Positions 1 to 9,998 of a stretch of 63,971 nt of DNA are shown here, piece after piece (within the stretch, counting starts at the first letter, position 1; every line of letters begins with the position of its first letter). The DNA is from JBKEDC01 sp047975205 (lineage in GTDB: Bacteria > Bacteroidota > Bacteroidia > Bacteroidales > Prolixibacteraceae), in assembly GCA_047975205.1 (NCBI GenBank), contig JBKEDC010000028.1, forward strand, positions 1-63,971, in the 5' to 3' direction. Below the pieces are notes generated by a model. The model ran no database searches, was not told the DNA's origin, and worked only from the letters and a program-made list of their open reading frames with translations. Position numbers and translations under genes: made by a program.

Positions 1-175
1 TGTCCATTTTGTCGTGGATGCCGTATTTTCAGCATATTTCAGCAGAACTAAGTTCACCCCGAATGCCTTCCATAACAATCTGGATTTTCTCTTCTGCACT
101 ATACACTTTGCGAGTGCAACGTCTAACCTCTTTGATTGGTTTTGAACTAGAATTGTTTTTCCTTCTTGTTGCCAT
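1..175 (-). pseudogene. IS3-type transposase orfA remnant, interrupted by a stop
   Basis: Only the N-terminal part of a transposase helix-turn-helix protein is visible, running off the window edge. The likely start is at 175 (MATRRKNN...), followed by a basic stretch and the segment YSAEEKIQIVMEG, typical of IS3-family OrfA. After GELSSAEIC an in-frame TGA (29-31) sits where the family normally has Arg, so a single CGA-to-TGA change would explain it. The frame then continues as KYGIHDKMD to base 1. IS3 OrfA binds the element ends and is fused to OrfB by programmed frameshifting. Here it is probably dead, although the rest of the element lies outside the window. Confidence 0.65.
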
Positions 176-250
176 ACCGTTTAAAATTCTAAAGTTAATA
201 ATCATATTGATTACCCCCTGATAAAAGAACTTGAAATCGGTAAACTTCAT

Positions 251-766
251 GCTGAAGGTTTACATGCCCTAAATCCACTTATATTTTGGGAAAAATAATA
301 ATTACCAAATATAAAAGAATAAGGACAATACTTAAGTCATCAACGAAATATATTGAATGATAATGCTGCTCACCTAATTAATCTAAGATTGCATGATTAT
401 TCATTCTAGTTTCGATATACAAGCAATTTTATGCATATTTATTTATAAATCCGTATAAAAATGCTTTTTACTCTTTTTCTCTTGTTAGTGTGGACATAAA
501 AATATCTTTTAGCTGTCATATGCTGATAAGAATGGGTTCGAAAAACGCTAATTCACGCTATACTTACCAACAAATGAGGTGCATTAGATAAAATTCATTC
601 TTTATGTTGGAATGAAAAGCTATAAAAATCATTTGGGTATTTCATCTTTTCGGCAGATTAACGCCTATTTATATTAATTACTTCAAACCGGCAGATCTTA
701 CGATTGAAACTTTTTTTGCTTGAAACAAAATTTTAATTTAGCCGAGCAACTTAAGAATAATCTATT
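251..766. other. AT-rich intergenic region with degenerate repeats
   Basis: No coding sequence is supported between the transposase remnant and the permease gene. The middle part (about 528-645) holds copies of a degenerate repeat of about 42 bp found elsewhere in this window. The last 60 bases must contain the permease promoter, but I see only a weak TAnnTTTG-like element (TAATTTAG at 734-741). Confidence 0.5.
528..645. repeat. Degenerate ~42-bp tandem repeat, locus A
   Basis: Units begin near 530 (GAATGGGTTCGAAAAACGC, then TAATT), near 572 and near 610 (GAATGAAAAGC). The first two starts are 42 bp apart and the third is 38 bp further on. The core resembles loci at about 6320, 41170 and 61490. 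Divergence is high, so the unit boundaries are approximate. Confidence 0.5.
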
Positions 767-2035
767 TTGAACACCAAAAAAAGTCCGTGGCAATGGGTGC
801 CGTCATTGTATTTTGTAGAGGGTTTGCCCTATGTTATCGTTATGACCGTATCAGTTATCATGTTTCAACGCTTAGGCATATCAAACACACAGAATGCTCT
901 TTACACGAGTTTACTTTATTTGCCTTGGGTGGTTAAGCCTTTTTGGAGTCCATTGGTTGATAGCTTTCGCACCAAACGCTTTTGGATGATAAGCATGCAG
1001 CTCATTATTACGGCATCACTTGTGGGCATTGCTTTGTGCATTCCAATACATCATGCCTTGTTTTATAGTCTTATCTTTTTGTGGTTTATGGCTTTAGCGT
1101 CAGCTTCACAAGATATTGCTATCGACGGTTTTTATATGTTGGCATTAACGAAGCCGCAGCAAGCGTATTTTGTGGGTATTCGCTCCACAGCTTATCGATT
1201 AGCTATGCTTTTCGGTCAAGGACCGCTCATCATCTTTGCCGGCTACTTAGAAAAGCATTCCGGAACAGTGGCTCGGGCTTGGAGTATGACTTTTTATGCC
1301 GCATCAGGCTTATTCTTACTGCTATTCGTTTACCATTGGTTCTTTCTTCCTAAAACAGATGCCGATATGTTGCGAACAAATGCCGGCGGAGAGCAACATA
1401 TTCTTCGAAACATGAAGAATAGTTTGGTGAGCTTTTTTGCCAAACCAAATATGGCTACAGCCTTGCTTTTCTTGCTCGTTTTTAGGCTAGGCGAAGCGCA
1501 GTTGGTTAAAATAGCAAGCCCGTTTATGTTAGATAGCACTGTCAACGGAGGATTAGGCTTAACCACGACAAGTGTGGGGTCTATATATGGAACGGCAGGA
1601 GTGATTGCCCTTGTTATCGGGGGTGTTTTAGGCGGAGTATTGGTATCTCGCCACGGGTTGAGGCGTTGGGTATGGACGATGGTCATCGCTATGAATGTTC
1701 CGAATGTTGTTTATGTTTTTCTATCGTTTACACAGTCAGCAAGTTTGCCTGTTATTACAAGTTGTGTGGTGCTGGAGCAATTTGGTTATGGTTTTGGTTT
1801 CACTGCCTACATGCTTTATATGATACAAATTTCTGAAGGTGAATTTAAGACTGCTCACTATGCCATTTGCACCGGATTTATGGCATTGGGCATGATGCTT
1901 CCGGGCATGCTAAGCGGATGGATACAATCTCTGCTTGGTTACCAAGGATTTTTTGTTTGGGTAATGATTTGCACCATACCTAGTTTTCTGCTGGTTCCTC
2001 GTTTGCACTTTTCGAATGATTTCGGAAAAAGATGA
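767..2035 (+). CDS. AmpG-like major facilitator permease
   Basis: A 422-residue, very hydrophobic protein with about 12 predicted membrane segments. The N-terminus (PWQWVPSLYFVEGLPYVIV) and the following cytoplasmic loop match the AmpG/PAT branch of the major facilitator superfamily. Enterobacterial members import GlcNAc-anhydromuropeptides for cell-wall recycling; other members carry acetyl-CoA or unknown substrates, so the substrate is inferred only. The start is TTG: an in-frame TAA at 758-760 lies just upstream and no ATG precedes the conserved PWQW. The gene is convergent with the next one, only 9 bp separating the stop codons, and no terminator hairpin is evident between them. Confidence 0.75.
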   Translation: MNTKKSPWQWVPSLYFVEGLPYVIVMTVSVIMFQRLGISNTQNALYTSLLYLPWVVKPFWSPLVDSFRTKRFWMISMQLIITASLVGIALCIPIHHALFYSLIFLWFMALASASQDIAIDGFYMLALTKPQQAYFVGIRSTAYRLAMLFGQGPLIIFAGYLEKHSGTVARAWSMTFYAASGLFLLLFVYHWFFLPKTDADMLRTNAGGEQHILRNMKNSLVSFFAKPNMATALLFLLVFRLGEAQLVKIASPFMLDSTVNGGLGLTTTSVGSIYGTAGVIALVIGGVLGGVLVSRHGLRRWVWTMVIAMNVPNVVYVFLSFTQSASLPVITSCVVLEQFGYGFGFTAYMLYMIQISEGEFKTAHYAICTGFMALGMMLPGMLSGWIQSLLGYQGFFVWVMICTIPSFLLVPRLHFSNDFGKR

Positions 2036-2044
2036 TTGGAAAAA

Positions 2045-3253
2045 CTAGAATGTTTCGTTAATGTTGAAGTAGAAACCATGTAAGCCATTTCTACCAATAC
2101 CATAATCTAATCGAAGATTCATGCGCGGTTGCAATTCATAACGGAATCCTATGCCTCCGTTGGGTAAAAATCCGGTTCCTTTGTCGGTAATAAGTGGGTC
2201 GTTGTCAGTGTCATACACAGTTCCTCCGCCCACCCAAGCCACGGCACCATATTTACTCAAATCGCCACTTTTCTTTTTAAAAGTATGTCGATATTCCACT
2301 ACGGCATAGGCTTTCCCTTTGTTGCGATACTTGCCCCAAGGATATCCGCGTAAATCAAATGGATTGCCCAATTGCGAAAGCTCATTATAGGGCACATCAC
2401 CGAAAGTATTGCGTGAACAGACTTGCCAAGCAAGTATTCTGCCGTCCTTATGATTAATGCGTGTATATTGACGATAGTCAACAAGGAGCATATTGTAGTT
2501 GTTATTCCCTCCGAGGTAGTGTCCGTACTGGGTAAACTCTACATCGAAGTATTTTCCTTCCCAAGCATTGGCAGGAAGATCCCGACTATCATAACGGAAC
2601 GTAGCCCCGATACCCATATTAAATGGATGATCATTGTAGTAAGCGAAATAATTATCGTGGGCTACCCAATCCGATAAATTGCTGCCTTCGGTGTAGTTTA
2701 AACTGTAATTAGGACCGAAATATAAATCGTCTTTTATCTTAAAAAGAGCCTCAACTGCAATATCGAGCCAAGTTCTTTCAAAGGCTGTTACATCTTTATC
2801 CTCATCGATGGCTTGGTTTGTGTTGAAACCTACTCCCCAATAGTTATCGGGCATCTTTTTGAACCAAAAATTACCGTTAATGCGTAAATTGTCATTATTC
2901 CAAAAAGTGGTAGGACGCATATTCAATGTAATTGCTCCTGTTGAGGTGAAGGAAAGCATTACGGGCATGTTAGAGCGAGTTAAACTCAAATCGTTTTTAT
3001 CGGTTCGCCAACTGAATAGTGCACCTCCGCCAATTAAAAAGCCTAATTCAGGTGTGTATCCCGGACCTGCCAACGGACTAACCATTAGTTTGCCGCTATC
3101 TAGCTTTTTTTGTTTCCGAATGGCTCGTGCTGCTTGTTTTTCTTCTTTGCCAGGTTCGTTTTTGCTTGAATTTTTTTGCGCCAGACTTGTGTATGGAGAT
3201 GCTATAAAACAAAAAGTCAAAACGATGAGTAATGTAGATGTAATGTTCCTCAT
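2045..3253 (-). CDS. Omp85/BamA-type outer-membrane barrel protein without POTRA domains
   Basis: 402 residues. A signal peptide (MRNITSTLLIVLTFCFIASPYTSLAQ) is followed by a short charged linker and then alternating beta strands that end in a C-terminal Phe, the usual outer-membrane barrel signature. The body resembles the surface-antigen (Bac_surface_Ag, Omp85) barrel, including the LGNPFDLRGYPWGKYR segment, which corresponds to the VRGY/F-type motif of the family. No POTRA repeats are present, so it probably does not act as a full BamA or TamA. Function unknown. A second protein of the same length and type is encoded at 30628-31836. Confidence 0.7.
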   Translation of the reverse strand: MRNITSTLLIVLTFCFIASPYTSLAQKNSSKNEPGKEEKQAARAIRKQKKLDSGKLMVSPLAGPGYTPELGFLIGGGALFSWRTDKNDLSLTRSNMPVMLSFTSTGAITLNMRPTTFWNNDNLRINGNFWFKKMPDNYWGVGFNTNQAIDEDKDVTAFERTWLDIAVEALFKIKDDLYFGPNYSLNYTEGSNLSDWVAHDNYFAYYNDHPFNMGIGATFRYDSRDLPANAWEGKYFDVEFTQYGHYLGGNNNYNMLLVDYRQYTRINHKDGRILAWQVCSRNTFGDVPYNELSQLGNPFDLRGYPWGKYRNKGKAYAVVEYRHTFKKKSGDLSKYGAVAWVGGGTVYDTDNDPLITDKGTGFLPNGGIGFRYELQPRMNLRLDYGIGRNGLHGFYFNINETF

Positions 3254-3316
3254 GATGCTCGTATTTACTGCAAATATATTATTTAAACGGATATTGAAGC
3301 TGATTTCTCGATTAAA

Positions 3317-5338
3317 CTACATAGAATACCGTACCTGAACTTTCCATTCACTTCGCTGTTTGCCGTCTATGGCTGTCAATCCGCTGCCTATCGATTCATC
3401 ATTAAGATATAGCGTCGAGGCAAGCTTAAATTCGAATTGCCATCGGCGTTGAATGCGATAATTTAATGTAAAATAGCTCCGTATGCCTTCGCCATAAAAC
3501 GATGGAATATAAAACTGATAGCGCACATCGTTCTCATAGGCGTAAATACGTGAATTATAATCGTCGGTGTTAAAATATGCCAATCGAAACCATGATTTAA
3601 AGCTTCCTTTTTTGCTAACGAAACCAATATCTTGTGCAAGAAATAAACCGGAGGAATTTTCCTGATGATTATATTTGTTAAATTCTAACCGAGAACGAAA
3701 TAAGAGATGCTTACTACTTTGTCCGCTTAATTGCAGTCTTAACGACTGCCGTATTCTTTCGCTATTGTGAGTTATTTTGTCGGTTTGGGTTTTCTGAGGT
3801 TTGCATTCATAAAAATATCTGCCGTTGAGTTCCCAATCAGGGTTTAACGAGTAAACTCCGCGCAATAAAAATTCTCTTCCTTTGCTTGGGGCTGCAGTAG
3901 TATATTTTAACCATGAAAATTGGAAAAAATCAGCATATGCATTTATAGTGAGCTTGGCAATCGGAGAAACTTTGACCCCAATGTACCAACCTTCTTCATC
4001 ATTTGTGCGTGAGCTTTCCGTTTGGGCAGAGGCATAGAGTGCATTATAGTTTTTACTAATCTTTCGATATTGTAAAACAAGGTTGAATATGCTACTGGGT
4101 TGTATTTGCATTCCGTTAAGTGTCGCAAATCCGCTGCCATCAGTCGTTGTTTCGCCAAATAAGAACAATCGATTGAAATTATATTGGTAAGTTCCCGATA
4201 AAAGCTCCTGTTTGTTTCCTTGAAATAAATATTTATTGTAGGCTTGATTAACCGGAATGATTGGTAGGCTGATCCGGATTTGATTATAAGCAATTCCGAG
4301 TTTCAGACTATTTAATCGGTAATTAAGCTTTGCACCGGAGCTTATTAACTTTACATTATGTTTATTTTTAACCTCACTGGCTGTTCGATGCAGTCCTGAA
4401 CTTTGCAAAGAAGTAATGATCGGTTGATTTTGGATCGTGTCGATATTGGCATCGACTGATTTATAGGAGAAGTAGGGCATAATTTCCCAGTGTTTACCCA
4501 AACGGAGCTGAGCAGCAATTCCCCGCATAAAGTTGTTTTCATCGGTGGAAGAGTAGGGCTTTATACCTTCGTTGAGGCGAACTATTTGTTGCGTGTCGGC
4601 AGATTTACCTACCGAGAAACCTTGCCAAACTCCTAAGCCTTGCCCCCATTGCACAATATAATCTCCCACAATGATTTTAGACTGAGTTTGTTTTAATTTC
4701 AAGGCAACAAAAGCACTTTGATAATCGAAGCCCTGCAAATTCGTTTTGCGAAAGAACGATTCTCCCGGATCCTTTTCGCCGGTAAAGCCGAACTCCAATT
4801 TTTGCAGGTTTCCTTGATAGCGGAAATACAATCGATGAGCATCTCCCTCAAATTTTCCGCTTGAATAGGCTGCTTGCTGTTGTATTACACTTGATGTGCG
4901 CATGATAAAATCATGATGATTGCGCATAGAGCCTATATGTGTGCCGGTTGGCGAGAAGTTAAAGAATAATGCGGCCAGTTGCGCTGTATATTCGTCGAAT
5001 CCTTCAATGAGAGGAAGTTCATAAACAGATAAAATATCACCATATTTCTTTCGGTAGTCAATTAGTGCATTTTGCTGTGTGGGAGAGAGGAAGAATAAAG
5101 GTTCCAAGTCGGCAAGAGAGGCATTATTGATTGGAATTTTACGTTCCAGCAAAGGCATGAGTTCATCGAGGAGCTGCTGAGTATCTTCGGGTTTCTCATC
5201 GTCGTTCATTCCCTCCAGTAGCAGCTGTAGTTGTGCAATGTCATTTGCCGGAGTGCTTTGTGCCCATATTGTTCCGCTGAAGGGGAACAAAATTCCATAG
5301 ACTAAACCGATAATCAGATATTTTACAAATCTATTCAT
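3317..5338 (-). CDS. Secreted helix-hairpin-helix protein with large beta-rich C-terminus
   Basis: 673 residues starting with a signal peptide (MNRFVKYLIIGLVYGILFPFSGTIWAQ). Residues about 70-125 (INNASLADLEPLFFLSPTQ followed by QNALIDYRKKYGDILSVYEL) form a ComEA-type helix-hairpin-helix pair, a fold that binds the DNA backbone in competence proteins. The remaining ~540 residues alternate polar and aromatic residues like an outer-membrane barrel. The start codon overlaps the stop of the upstream gene (ATGA, 5335-5338), so the two are translationally coupled. I infer an outer-membrane complex. A DNA-related role is possible but unproven, because HhH motifs also occur in non-DNA contexts. Confidence 0.65.
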   Translation of the reverse strand: MNRFVKYLIIGLVYGILFPFSGTIWAQSTPANDIAQLQLLLEGMNDDEKPEDTQQLLDELMPLLERKIPINNASLADLEPLFFLSPTQQNALIDYRKKYGDILSVYELPLIEGFDEYTAQLAALFFNFSPTGTHIGSMRNHHDFIMRTSSVIQQQAAYSSGKFEGDAHRLYFRYQGNLQKLEFGFTGEKDPGESFFRKTNLQGFDYQSAFVALKLKQTQSKIIVGDYIVQWGQGLGVWQGFSVGKSADTQQIVRLNEGIKPYSSTDENNFMRGIAAQLRLGKHWEIMPYFSYKSVDANIDTIQNQPIITSLQSSGLHRTASEVKNKHNVKLISSGAKLNYRLNSLKLGIAYNQIRISLPIIPVNQAYNKYLFQGNKQELLSGTYQYNFNRLFLFGETTTDGSGFATLNGMQIQPSSIFNLVLQYRKISKNYNALYASAQTESSRTNDEEGWYIGVKVSPIAKLTINAYADFFQFSWLKYTTAAPSKGREFLLRGVYSLNPDWELNGRYFYECKPQKTQTDKITHNSERIRQSLRLQLSGQSSKHLLFRSRLEFNKYNHQENSSGLFLAQDIGFVSKKGSFKSWFRLAYFNTDDYNSRIYAYENDVRYQFYIPSFYGEGIRSYFTLNYRIQRRWQFEFKLASTLYLNDESIGSGLTAIDGKQRSEWKVQVRYSM

Positions 5339-6156
5339 TGTAAGGGTCTAAGTAATAAAGCAAAAGAAGGGGAGAAACCCAAATATTGATGATAGGCAAA
5401 TGCATAATCGAGTTGGAACTTGCGTTTAACCCAAGATAAGCCCATGCTAAGACCTTGGTTCTCGCTCTGAAATCCTAAGCGCAATAGTAATTCTTGTTTG
5501 ATGCTGTATTGAGTCCCGAGTTGTAAGGAAACTGTGCGATAATCACTTAAACTGATCTGTGCACTTAAGAGTAAGTTGCGAAAAGATTGGCGTGCTCCAA
5601 ACCTGATTATGCAGGGCGGAGGAATCATCAATGTGTATTGCTTGTTTAATGACTCACCAAAGGGGTCGGAAACAGTTAACCCAAATCCCCAATGCTCCTT
5701 TTGATACTGTATACCCCAATTAAAGGTGATATACTGCGGGTTTTGGAATAATTCGGGAGATGTCAGCATATAATACCTAAAAGTGAGTCCCATACTGAAG
5801 TATGGGCTAAATTTTCGAGTTGCACCTAACTCAAAAAGTGATTCTCGATAGTTTGTGTTTCCAAATTGATGGAAATATCCGATAAGTCGAGCTTTTTTTA
5901 TGGGTATTATCGTGAAACAGCTTATGGTTGAGAGCTCTGCAAGTAGGAAGCGGTTGTTGTAATTTAGTCCTAAAGTAAGCGTACTGCTTGAAGCTGCAGC
6001 CGGATTTATCGTGCTGAATTCAGCCTGCTCTAATCCTGCAACAGCCAGTCCTAAGGCTATTGCTCCCGTGGAATAGTTGTTTACATCTTGAGCTTTTCCT
6101 CCTAAAGAAAGACTGATGAGTAAAATACTTCCTATGATTTTATTAATGTGACACAT
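5335..6156 (-). CDS. PorV/PorQ-like (FadL-fold) outer-membrane protein
   Basis: 273 residues with a signal peptide (MCHINKIIGSILLISLSLGGKAQ). It has the pattern of Bacteroidetes PorV/PorQ-type proteins: an early segment with FSTINPAAASSS followed by short beta hairpins, as in the FadL fold. PorV and PorQ are accessory barrels of the type IX secretion system, but many relatives have unknown roles, and no other T9SS gene is visible here. It is first in a two-gene unit with the HhH protein through an ATGA overlap. The pairing suggests a joint envelope function. Confidence 0.55.
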   Translation of the reverse strand: MCHINKIIGSILLISLSLGGKAQDVNNYSTGAIALGLAVAGLEQAEFSTINPAAASSSTLTLGLNYNNRFLLAELSTISCFTIIPIKKARLIGYFHQFGNTNYRESLFELGATRKFSPYFSMGLTFRYYMLTSPELFQNPQYITFNWGIQYQKEHWGFGLTVSDPFGESLNKQYTLMIPPPCIIRFGARQSFRNLLLSAQISLSDYRTVSLQLGTQYSIKQELLLRLGFQSENQGLSMGLSWVKRKFQLDYAFAYHQYLGFSPSFALLLRPLQ

Positions 6157-6683
6157 TATTGACTCATCATTACAATGAAATACATGCTGCTAAGATAGGA
6201 AATGTATTAAAAATAAATTAACGTTTAGTTTGTTATTTTAAGTTTATGAAACATTGCATCTTTATTTCTCAATTGAATAATAAATAAAGTGTGCATGTGT
6301 ATTTTTGCTTTTTTCTCAATCAATGATGGAGAAAATTTACGCTAATTGCTCTTATTCTTTCTAGAGAAAAGTATCTAATTATAGTTTGAGGCTGTTTTCT
6401 TTATGGAGAATTGGTGCTAAAAAAGCTAATTCAACGAATCCTTGGTGAGACAAGCTCAAAAGATGACAATCTGATTGTATGTTTTTTGAAGAAATAGGGT
6501 GATTAATATTTAATATGGTGATTGTCAGGTTATAATGTGTTGTCAGGTTATATTTAAGTGTATTCCGAACATTTTAAAGGATAGTTGGAATCGTATATAA
6601 ATACAGAAGTAGAGGTCGGCTTATCTGATCTTGAACGATAGGTCGGGCAATAATCTTTCTCTGCTTGGCAGGGTGTTAAAATG
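6157..6683. other. Intergenic region with degenerate repeats
   Basis: About 527 bp between two minus-strand genes. It must carry the promoter of the PorV-like gene near 6160-6250. Most of the middle (6320-6460) is occupied by the ~42-bp degenerate repeat family. No open frame resembling a protein is seen. Confidence 0.5.
6320..6460. repeat. Degenerate ~42-bp tandem repeat, locus B
   Basis: Four units can be aligned, starting near 6321, 6366, 6408 and 6449 (spacings 45, 42 and 41). Units share GAGAA(T)..GG.....AAAA..GCTAATT and end with ATTCTT- or AATCCTT-like sequence. They match locus C at 41170 in both core and period. Confidence 0.6.
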
Positions 6684-9038
6684 CTACAACGAAAGCATCA
6701 GCTTAATGCGATAATTTCTGCCCGGTTTTTGAATTTTATAATTATCGTAAAGTTTATTGTTGAGTATATTATTGCTTTCTAAAGAAACGGAATACCTACC
6801 ATTGCAGATTGAATAGTTAATCCCTGTGTTTAGAATGTTTTGGGTAGGTATTATTTCTTTGAATTCGTTATTAATATTTCCGGCATAATATAGGTTAAAC
6901 TCATAGACATACTGATAATCCATAAACATAGAAATCTTATTGTCATTTCGGTTAAGCAAACCTTCCTTTGATAATTCCATATTAAGGTTGTAGAAGAAAT
7001 ATGGAGTGTTGGGTATGCGCATCCCATCCAGATACTGTTCACCATATGAATTATAACCCCTTTTCCGCATATCAACGAACGTGAGATTTCCGCCGAGTTT
7101 AAACCATTTTTTTGGCTGAATAGCTATGTCGGCATCTAATCCGAATCCTTTTGCTTGGTTCCAATTGTTGTAAATCGGCAATATACCTAATTGTCTCAGA
7201 ATAATTAAATCACGGATTCTACGATAAAATCCATTCAGTTCTACTCGGTATCTTGAATCGTCATTCCGGCGGAGATATATCATTCCGACGGAGACGTTAT
7301 GACTCTGTTCCGGTTTTAATTTTAGATTACTTCCGATGTACACCCCATCTCCCAATAATTCCATTTCATCGGGTAGGCGTAGTGCTTGCTCATAGGATAC
7401 TCTTGCCGACAGGTTTTCAGATATGTTATACTTTAGTGTGATATTTCCTCCGAAATCGGAATTAGTTACCGTGTAGGTTTCTTCTGATTCTGCTTGTTGG
7501 TATGGTGCTCCGAATACTTTATTGTAATAATGTTTAAGCGAAATGACAGACGATAGCCGATTGTTGGCGAATTTAGATTCCAAGCCCAAACCGGTCACTA
7601 CTTTATCTACTGTCGATTTCACCTCAAAAGGATTGTATCCGATTATTGCCTTCACGCTATCATCGCGTCCTGTTCGATTGAAAAAGCTTTGCGTTGACGA
7701 CAATTGAATTTCGCCGATTTTGCTATCATAAGTGATCGTTTGTTTTCCTATCGTGCTTGCTCTTCGTTGGAATGCATGAGATTTATATCCTCCTAATTCT
7801 CCGGTATCATCATCAGTTACATATGACACTTCCCCCTGCCAGTTGTATCTGTTACTACTTACATCTAATAACTCGGTGTTGGAAACATTATAGCCAAAAT
7901 CTGCCGATATGTACAGTTTATCATTCAGAAAGTGTTTGTTGGAATGTAAGAAATAGCTTGTTGTATTCACCCAATATTCAACTTCGCCATAGGCATATTG
8001 CAGGACAAATGTGTATCCTTGTTGTACCTCCTTGTCAATATCTGAATAAGCAATATTTAAGAATAAATCATTGGCAAACTTGGTATTTGTTATGCCGAGT
8101 TTAGCTCCTGCCGCTATATTTTTGTAAGCATCATGAAATTTTTTTGCTGATCCGACAGTTGATTTTCCGGTGTTGGCATCTACAATATCAATGTCATCAA
8201 CAGTATAGTTATTATCGGAATACATATAACTGATATTCGGGCTGAAATACAGCTTCTTAGTTTCTGATGCTATGGTACCTTGCACATTAACTTTTTGAGT
8301 ATTGAATGACCCATACTCAACTGAAGCCGACAGCTTGTTTTTGTGATTCTGATTAGTTACAATATTTACGGCCCCACCTAATGCGTCTGTACCAAGTGAT
8401 ACCGGTGTTACTCCTTTATAAACTTCTATTGCACTAACATTTTCCAAAGACTGATGAGTAATATCGAACCCCTGTCCTAAAAACTCTATCGGAATACCGT
8501 CAATAAACTGTTTAACAGCTTTTCCCTTCATTCCCATTATTGAAATTTCGTTGTTGCTTCCCAATCCTCCGTTTTGGCGTATCCTTACGCCGGGTAATTG
8601 AGCCAATATTTCAATAGATGTTATTGTCCTGCTTTTCAGTTTTGTTACATCTATTGCTGATACCGGAATTGCTTTGTCTATAAGTTTCGACGTATGTTTT
8701 TCTCCAACAACAGTTACTTCATTTATTGATTGCTTATCTCCTTGCAGAACGATGTCTCCCAGTTTTGCATCGCTGCTTGAAACGGCAATGCGTTTTGTTT
8801 TATACCCCACAGATCTGATTATCAAAGTATCGGCATCGTTCGCATTGACTTTCAAAATAAAGTTTCCGGCTTCATCACTTCTTGTCCCTGTATTGGCAAT
8901 CGTAACGGTGCAATATGGTAATGGTGTTTGTTTATGATCACGGATAACCCTTCCGCTTATTGTAATAACATCTTGTGCCTTCATGAGAGTTCCGCTTATT
9001 GCAATAAACAACACAAGTAGTAAGATTTTTAGTTTCAT
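6684..9038 (-). CDS. TonB-dependent outer-membrane receptor
   Basis: 785 residues from the chosen ATG at 9038 (MKLKILLLVLFIAISGTLMKAQ, a signal peptide); the longer frame upstream overlaps the PepSY remnant and lacks a secretion signal. Order: carboxypeptidase-like regulatory domain (about 22-105, ISGRVIRDHKQTPLPYC), TonB plug (about 110-215, with AQLPGVRIRQNGGLGSNNEI and DALGGAVNIVTNQ), then a 22-strand-type barrel to a terminal Leu-Ser-Leu. Such receptors import siderophores, haem, vitamins or glycans using TonB energy. No SusD partner is present, and the gene lies just downstream of a PepSY membrane-protein remnant, which favours an iron or haem substrate by inference. Confidence 0.85.
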   Translation of the reverse strand: MKLKILLLVLFIAISGTLMKAQDVITISGRVIRDHKQTPLPYCTVTIANTGTRSDEAGNFILKVNANDADTLIIRSVGYKTKRIAVSSSDAKLGDIVLQGDKQSINEVTVVGEKHTSKLIDKAIPVSAIDVTKLKSRTITSIEILAQLPGVRIRQNGGLGSNNEISIMGMKGKAVKQFIDGIPIEFLGQGFDITHQSLENVSAIEVYKGVTPVSLGTDALGGAVNIVTNQNHKNKLSASVEYGSFNTQKVNVQGTIASETKKLYFSPNISYMYSDNNYTVDDIDIVDANTGKSTVGSAKKFHDAYKNIAAGAKLGITNTKFANDLFLNIAYSDIDKEVQQGYTFVLQYAYGEVEYWVNTTSYFLHSNKHFLNDKLYISADFGYNVSNTELLDVSSNRYNWQGEVSYVTDDDTGELGGYKSHAFQRRASTIGKQTITYDSKIGEIQLSSTQSFFNRTGRDDSVKAIIGYNPFEVKSTVDKVVTGLGLESKFANNRLSSVISLKHYYNKVFGAPYQQAESEETYTVTNSDFGGNITLKYNISENLSARVSYEQALRLPDEMELLGDGVYIGSNLKLKPEQSHNVSVGMIYLRRNDDSRYRVELNGFYRRIRDLIILRQLGILPIYNNWNQAKGFGLDADIAIQPKKWFKLGGNLTFVDMRKRGYNSYGEQYLDGMRIPNTPYFFYNLNMELSKEGLLNRNDNKISMFMDYQYVYEFNLYYAGNINNEFKEIIPTQNILNTGINYSICNGRYSVSLESNNILNNKLYDNYKIQKPGRNYRIKLMLSL

Positions 9039-9060
9039 AGGTTGAATGTTATGGCTAAAT

Positions 9061-9976
9061 TCAGCACCTTGATGCTTTGGTATTAAGAGCAGGGCGCATC
9101 TTCTTTCGTCTTCTTGTCTCTCTTTGCGCATATAATACATAACCGGTAATGTATAATACGCTGAGTGCTAAGGTGAGTATGGTGTATATAATCTTTATGA
9201 TTATCCCTCCGTATTGAGCTACATGCAAAGTATGAAGTGCAAGCAATAATTTGATAACCGAGAGCGGTATCTCCTTCCTTTTTTGTTTCTATAGCCCCCG
9301 AGAACATATTCACATTATATGCAGTGCTAGATATTCCCATATGCCAATTGTCGGGTAAATTGCCCTAATAGCATACTGTTGAATCATTCTGCCCACGTGG
9401 GAGCTTTAAATACCTGAGCTTAAAGTTGGGAAATTGCGCTAATGCTTTAGCATAATATTTATCGAGAGATATGGTAATCTCGTGATTGTTTTTATCAGAA
9501 ACAGTAGTGTCCGGTGCTCTGTTGGTAACTTCTCCTGCAAGAATTGGAATAGTGAGATATAAGCCGCTCCATCCCATAATAAAGTTGAAAATGATTGTCC
9601 ATGCACCAAAAGTGTAGTGTAAGTATCTGTGTTTGTTTTTGAGTTTTTTGAATCGAAGCAGCAGAATATTCTTTATCTGTTTTTTCGCAAGCATTATGCC
9701 TGTTATTGACAAAACAATAAAACCGATACTGCATAGTAATACGAATATAGTTCCCGGAATTCCTGCAATTATCCCAATGTGAATGCCCAATGCAATATCA
9801 AGAAGTTTTTTTATTCCGGAACTAGGTTCTACTATCTTGTCGGTGTATCTGTCGATATATTTATTGTCGTAAACATCCTTCTTGTCAACAACACAAATAA
9901 TCGGAGCTGTAGTGTAGGTGAAAAACTTAAATCCATCAAAATTATGAACCGACTCGAGGAAAGCAGTATAAGTCAG
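9061..9976 (-). pseudogene. PepSY-domain inner-membrane protein, truncated and disrupted
   Basis: Fragments of one PepSY-type iron-uptake membrane protein can be read in order. 9976 to 9368 encodes VHNFDGFKFFTYTTAPIICV, then LGIHIGIIAGIPGTIFVLLC and two membrane helices. An in-frame TAG follows at 9365-9367. The same frame continues as GNLPDNWHMGISSTAYNVNM, then a frameshift around 9270-9285 leads to the last helix (ALHTLHVAQYGG... ITGYVLYAQRE) ending at 9061. There is also a stop at 9977-9979, and the usual N-terminal helix and first PepSY domain are absent; the tRNA terminator begins only ~20 bp away. Intact homologues are often encoded beside siderophore receptors. Confidence 0.75.
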
Positions 9977-9998
9977 CTATTTCGGAAAGTTTAGAGCC

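Noticed and set aside
3317..6156. Type IX secretion locus
   Set aside because: Only a PorV/PorQ-like protein is present; no porK, porL, porM, porN, sov or porU gene is in the window.
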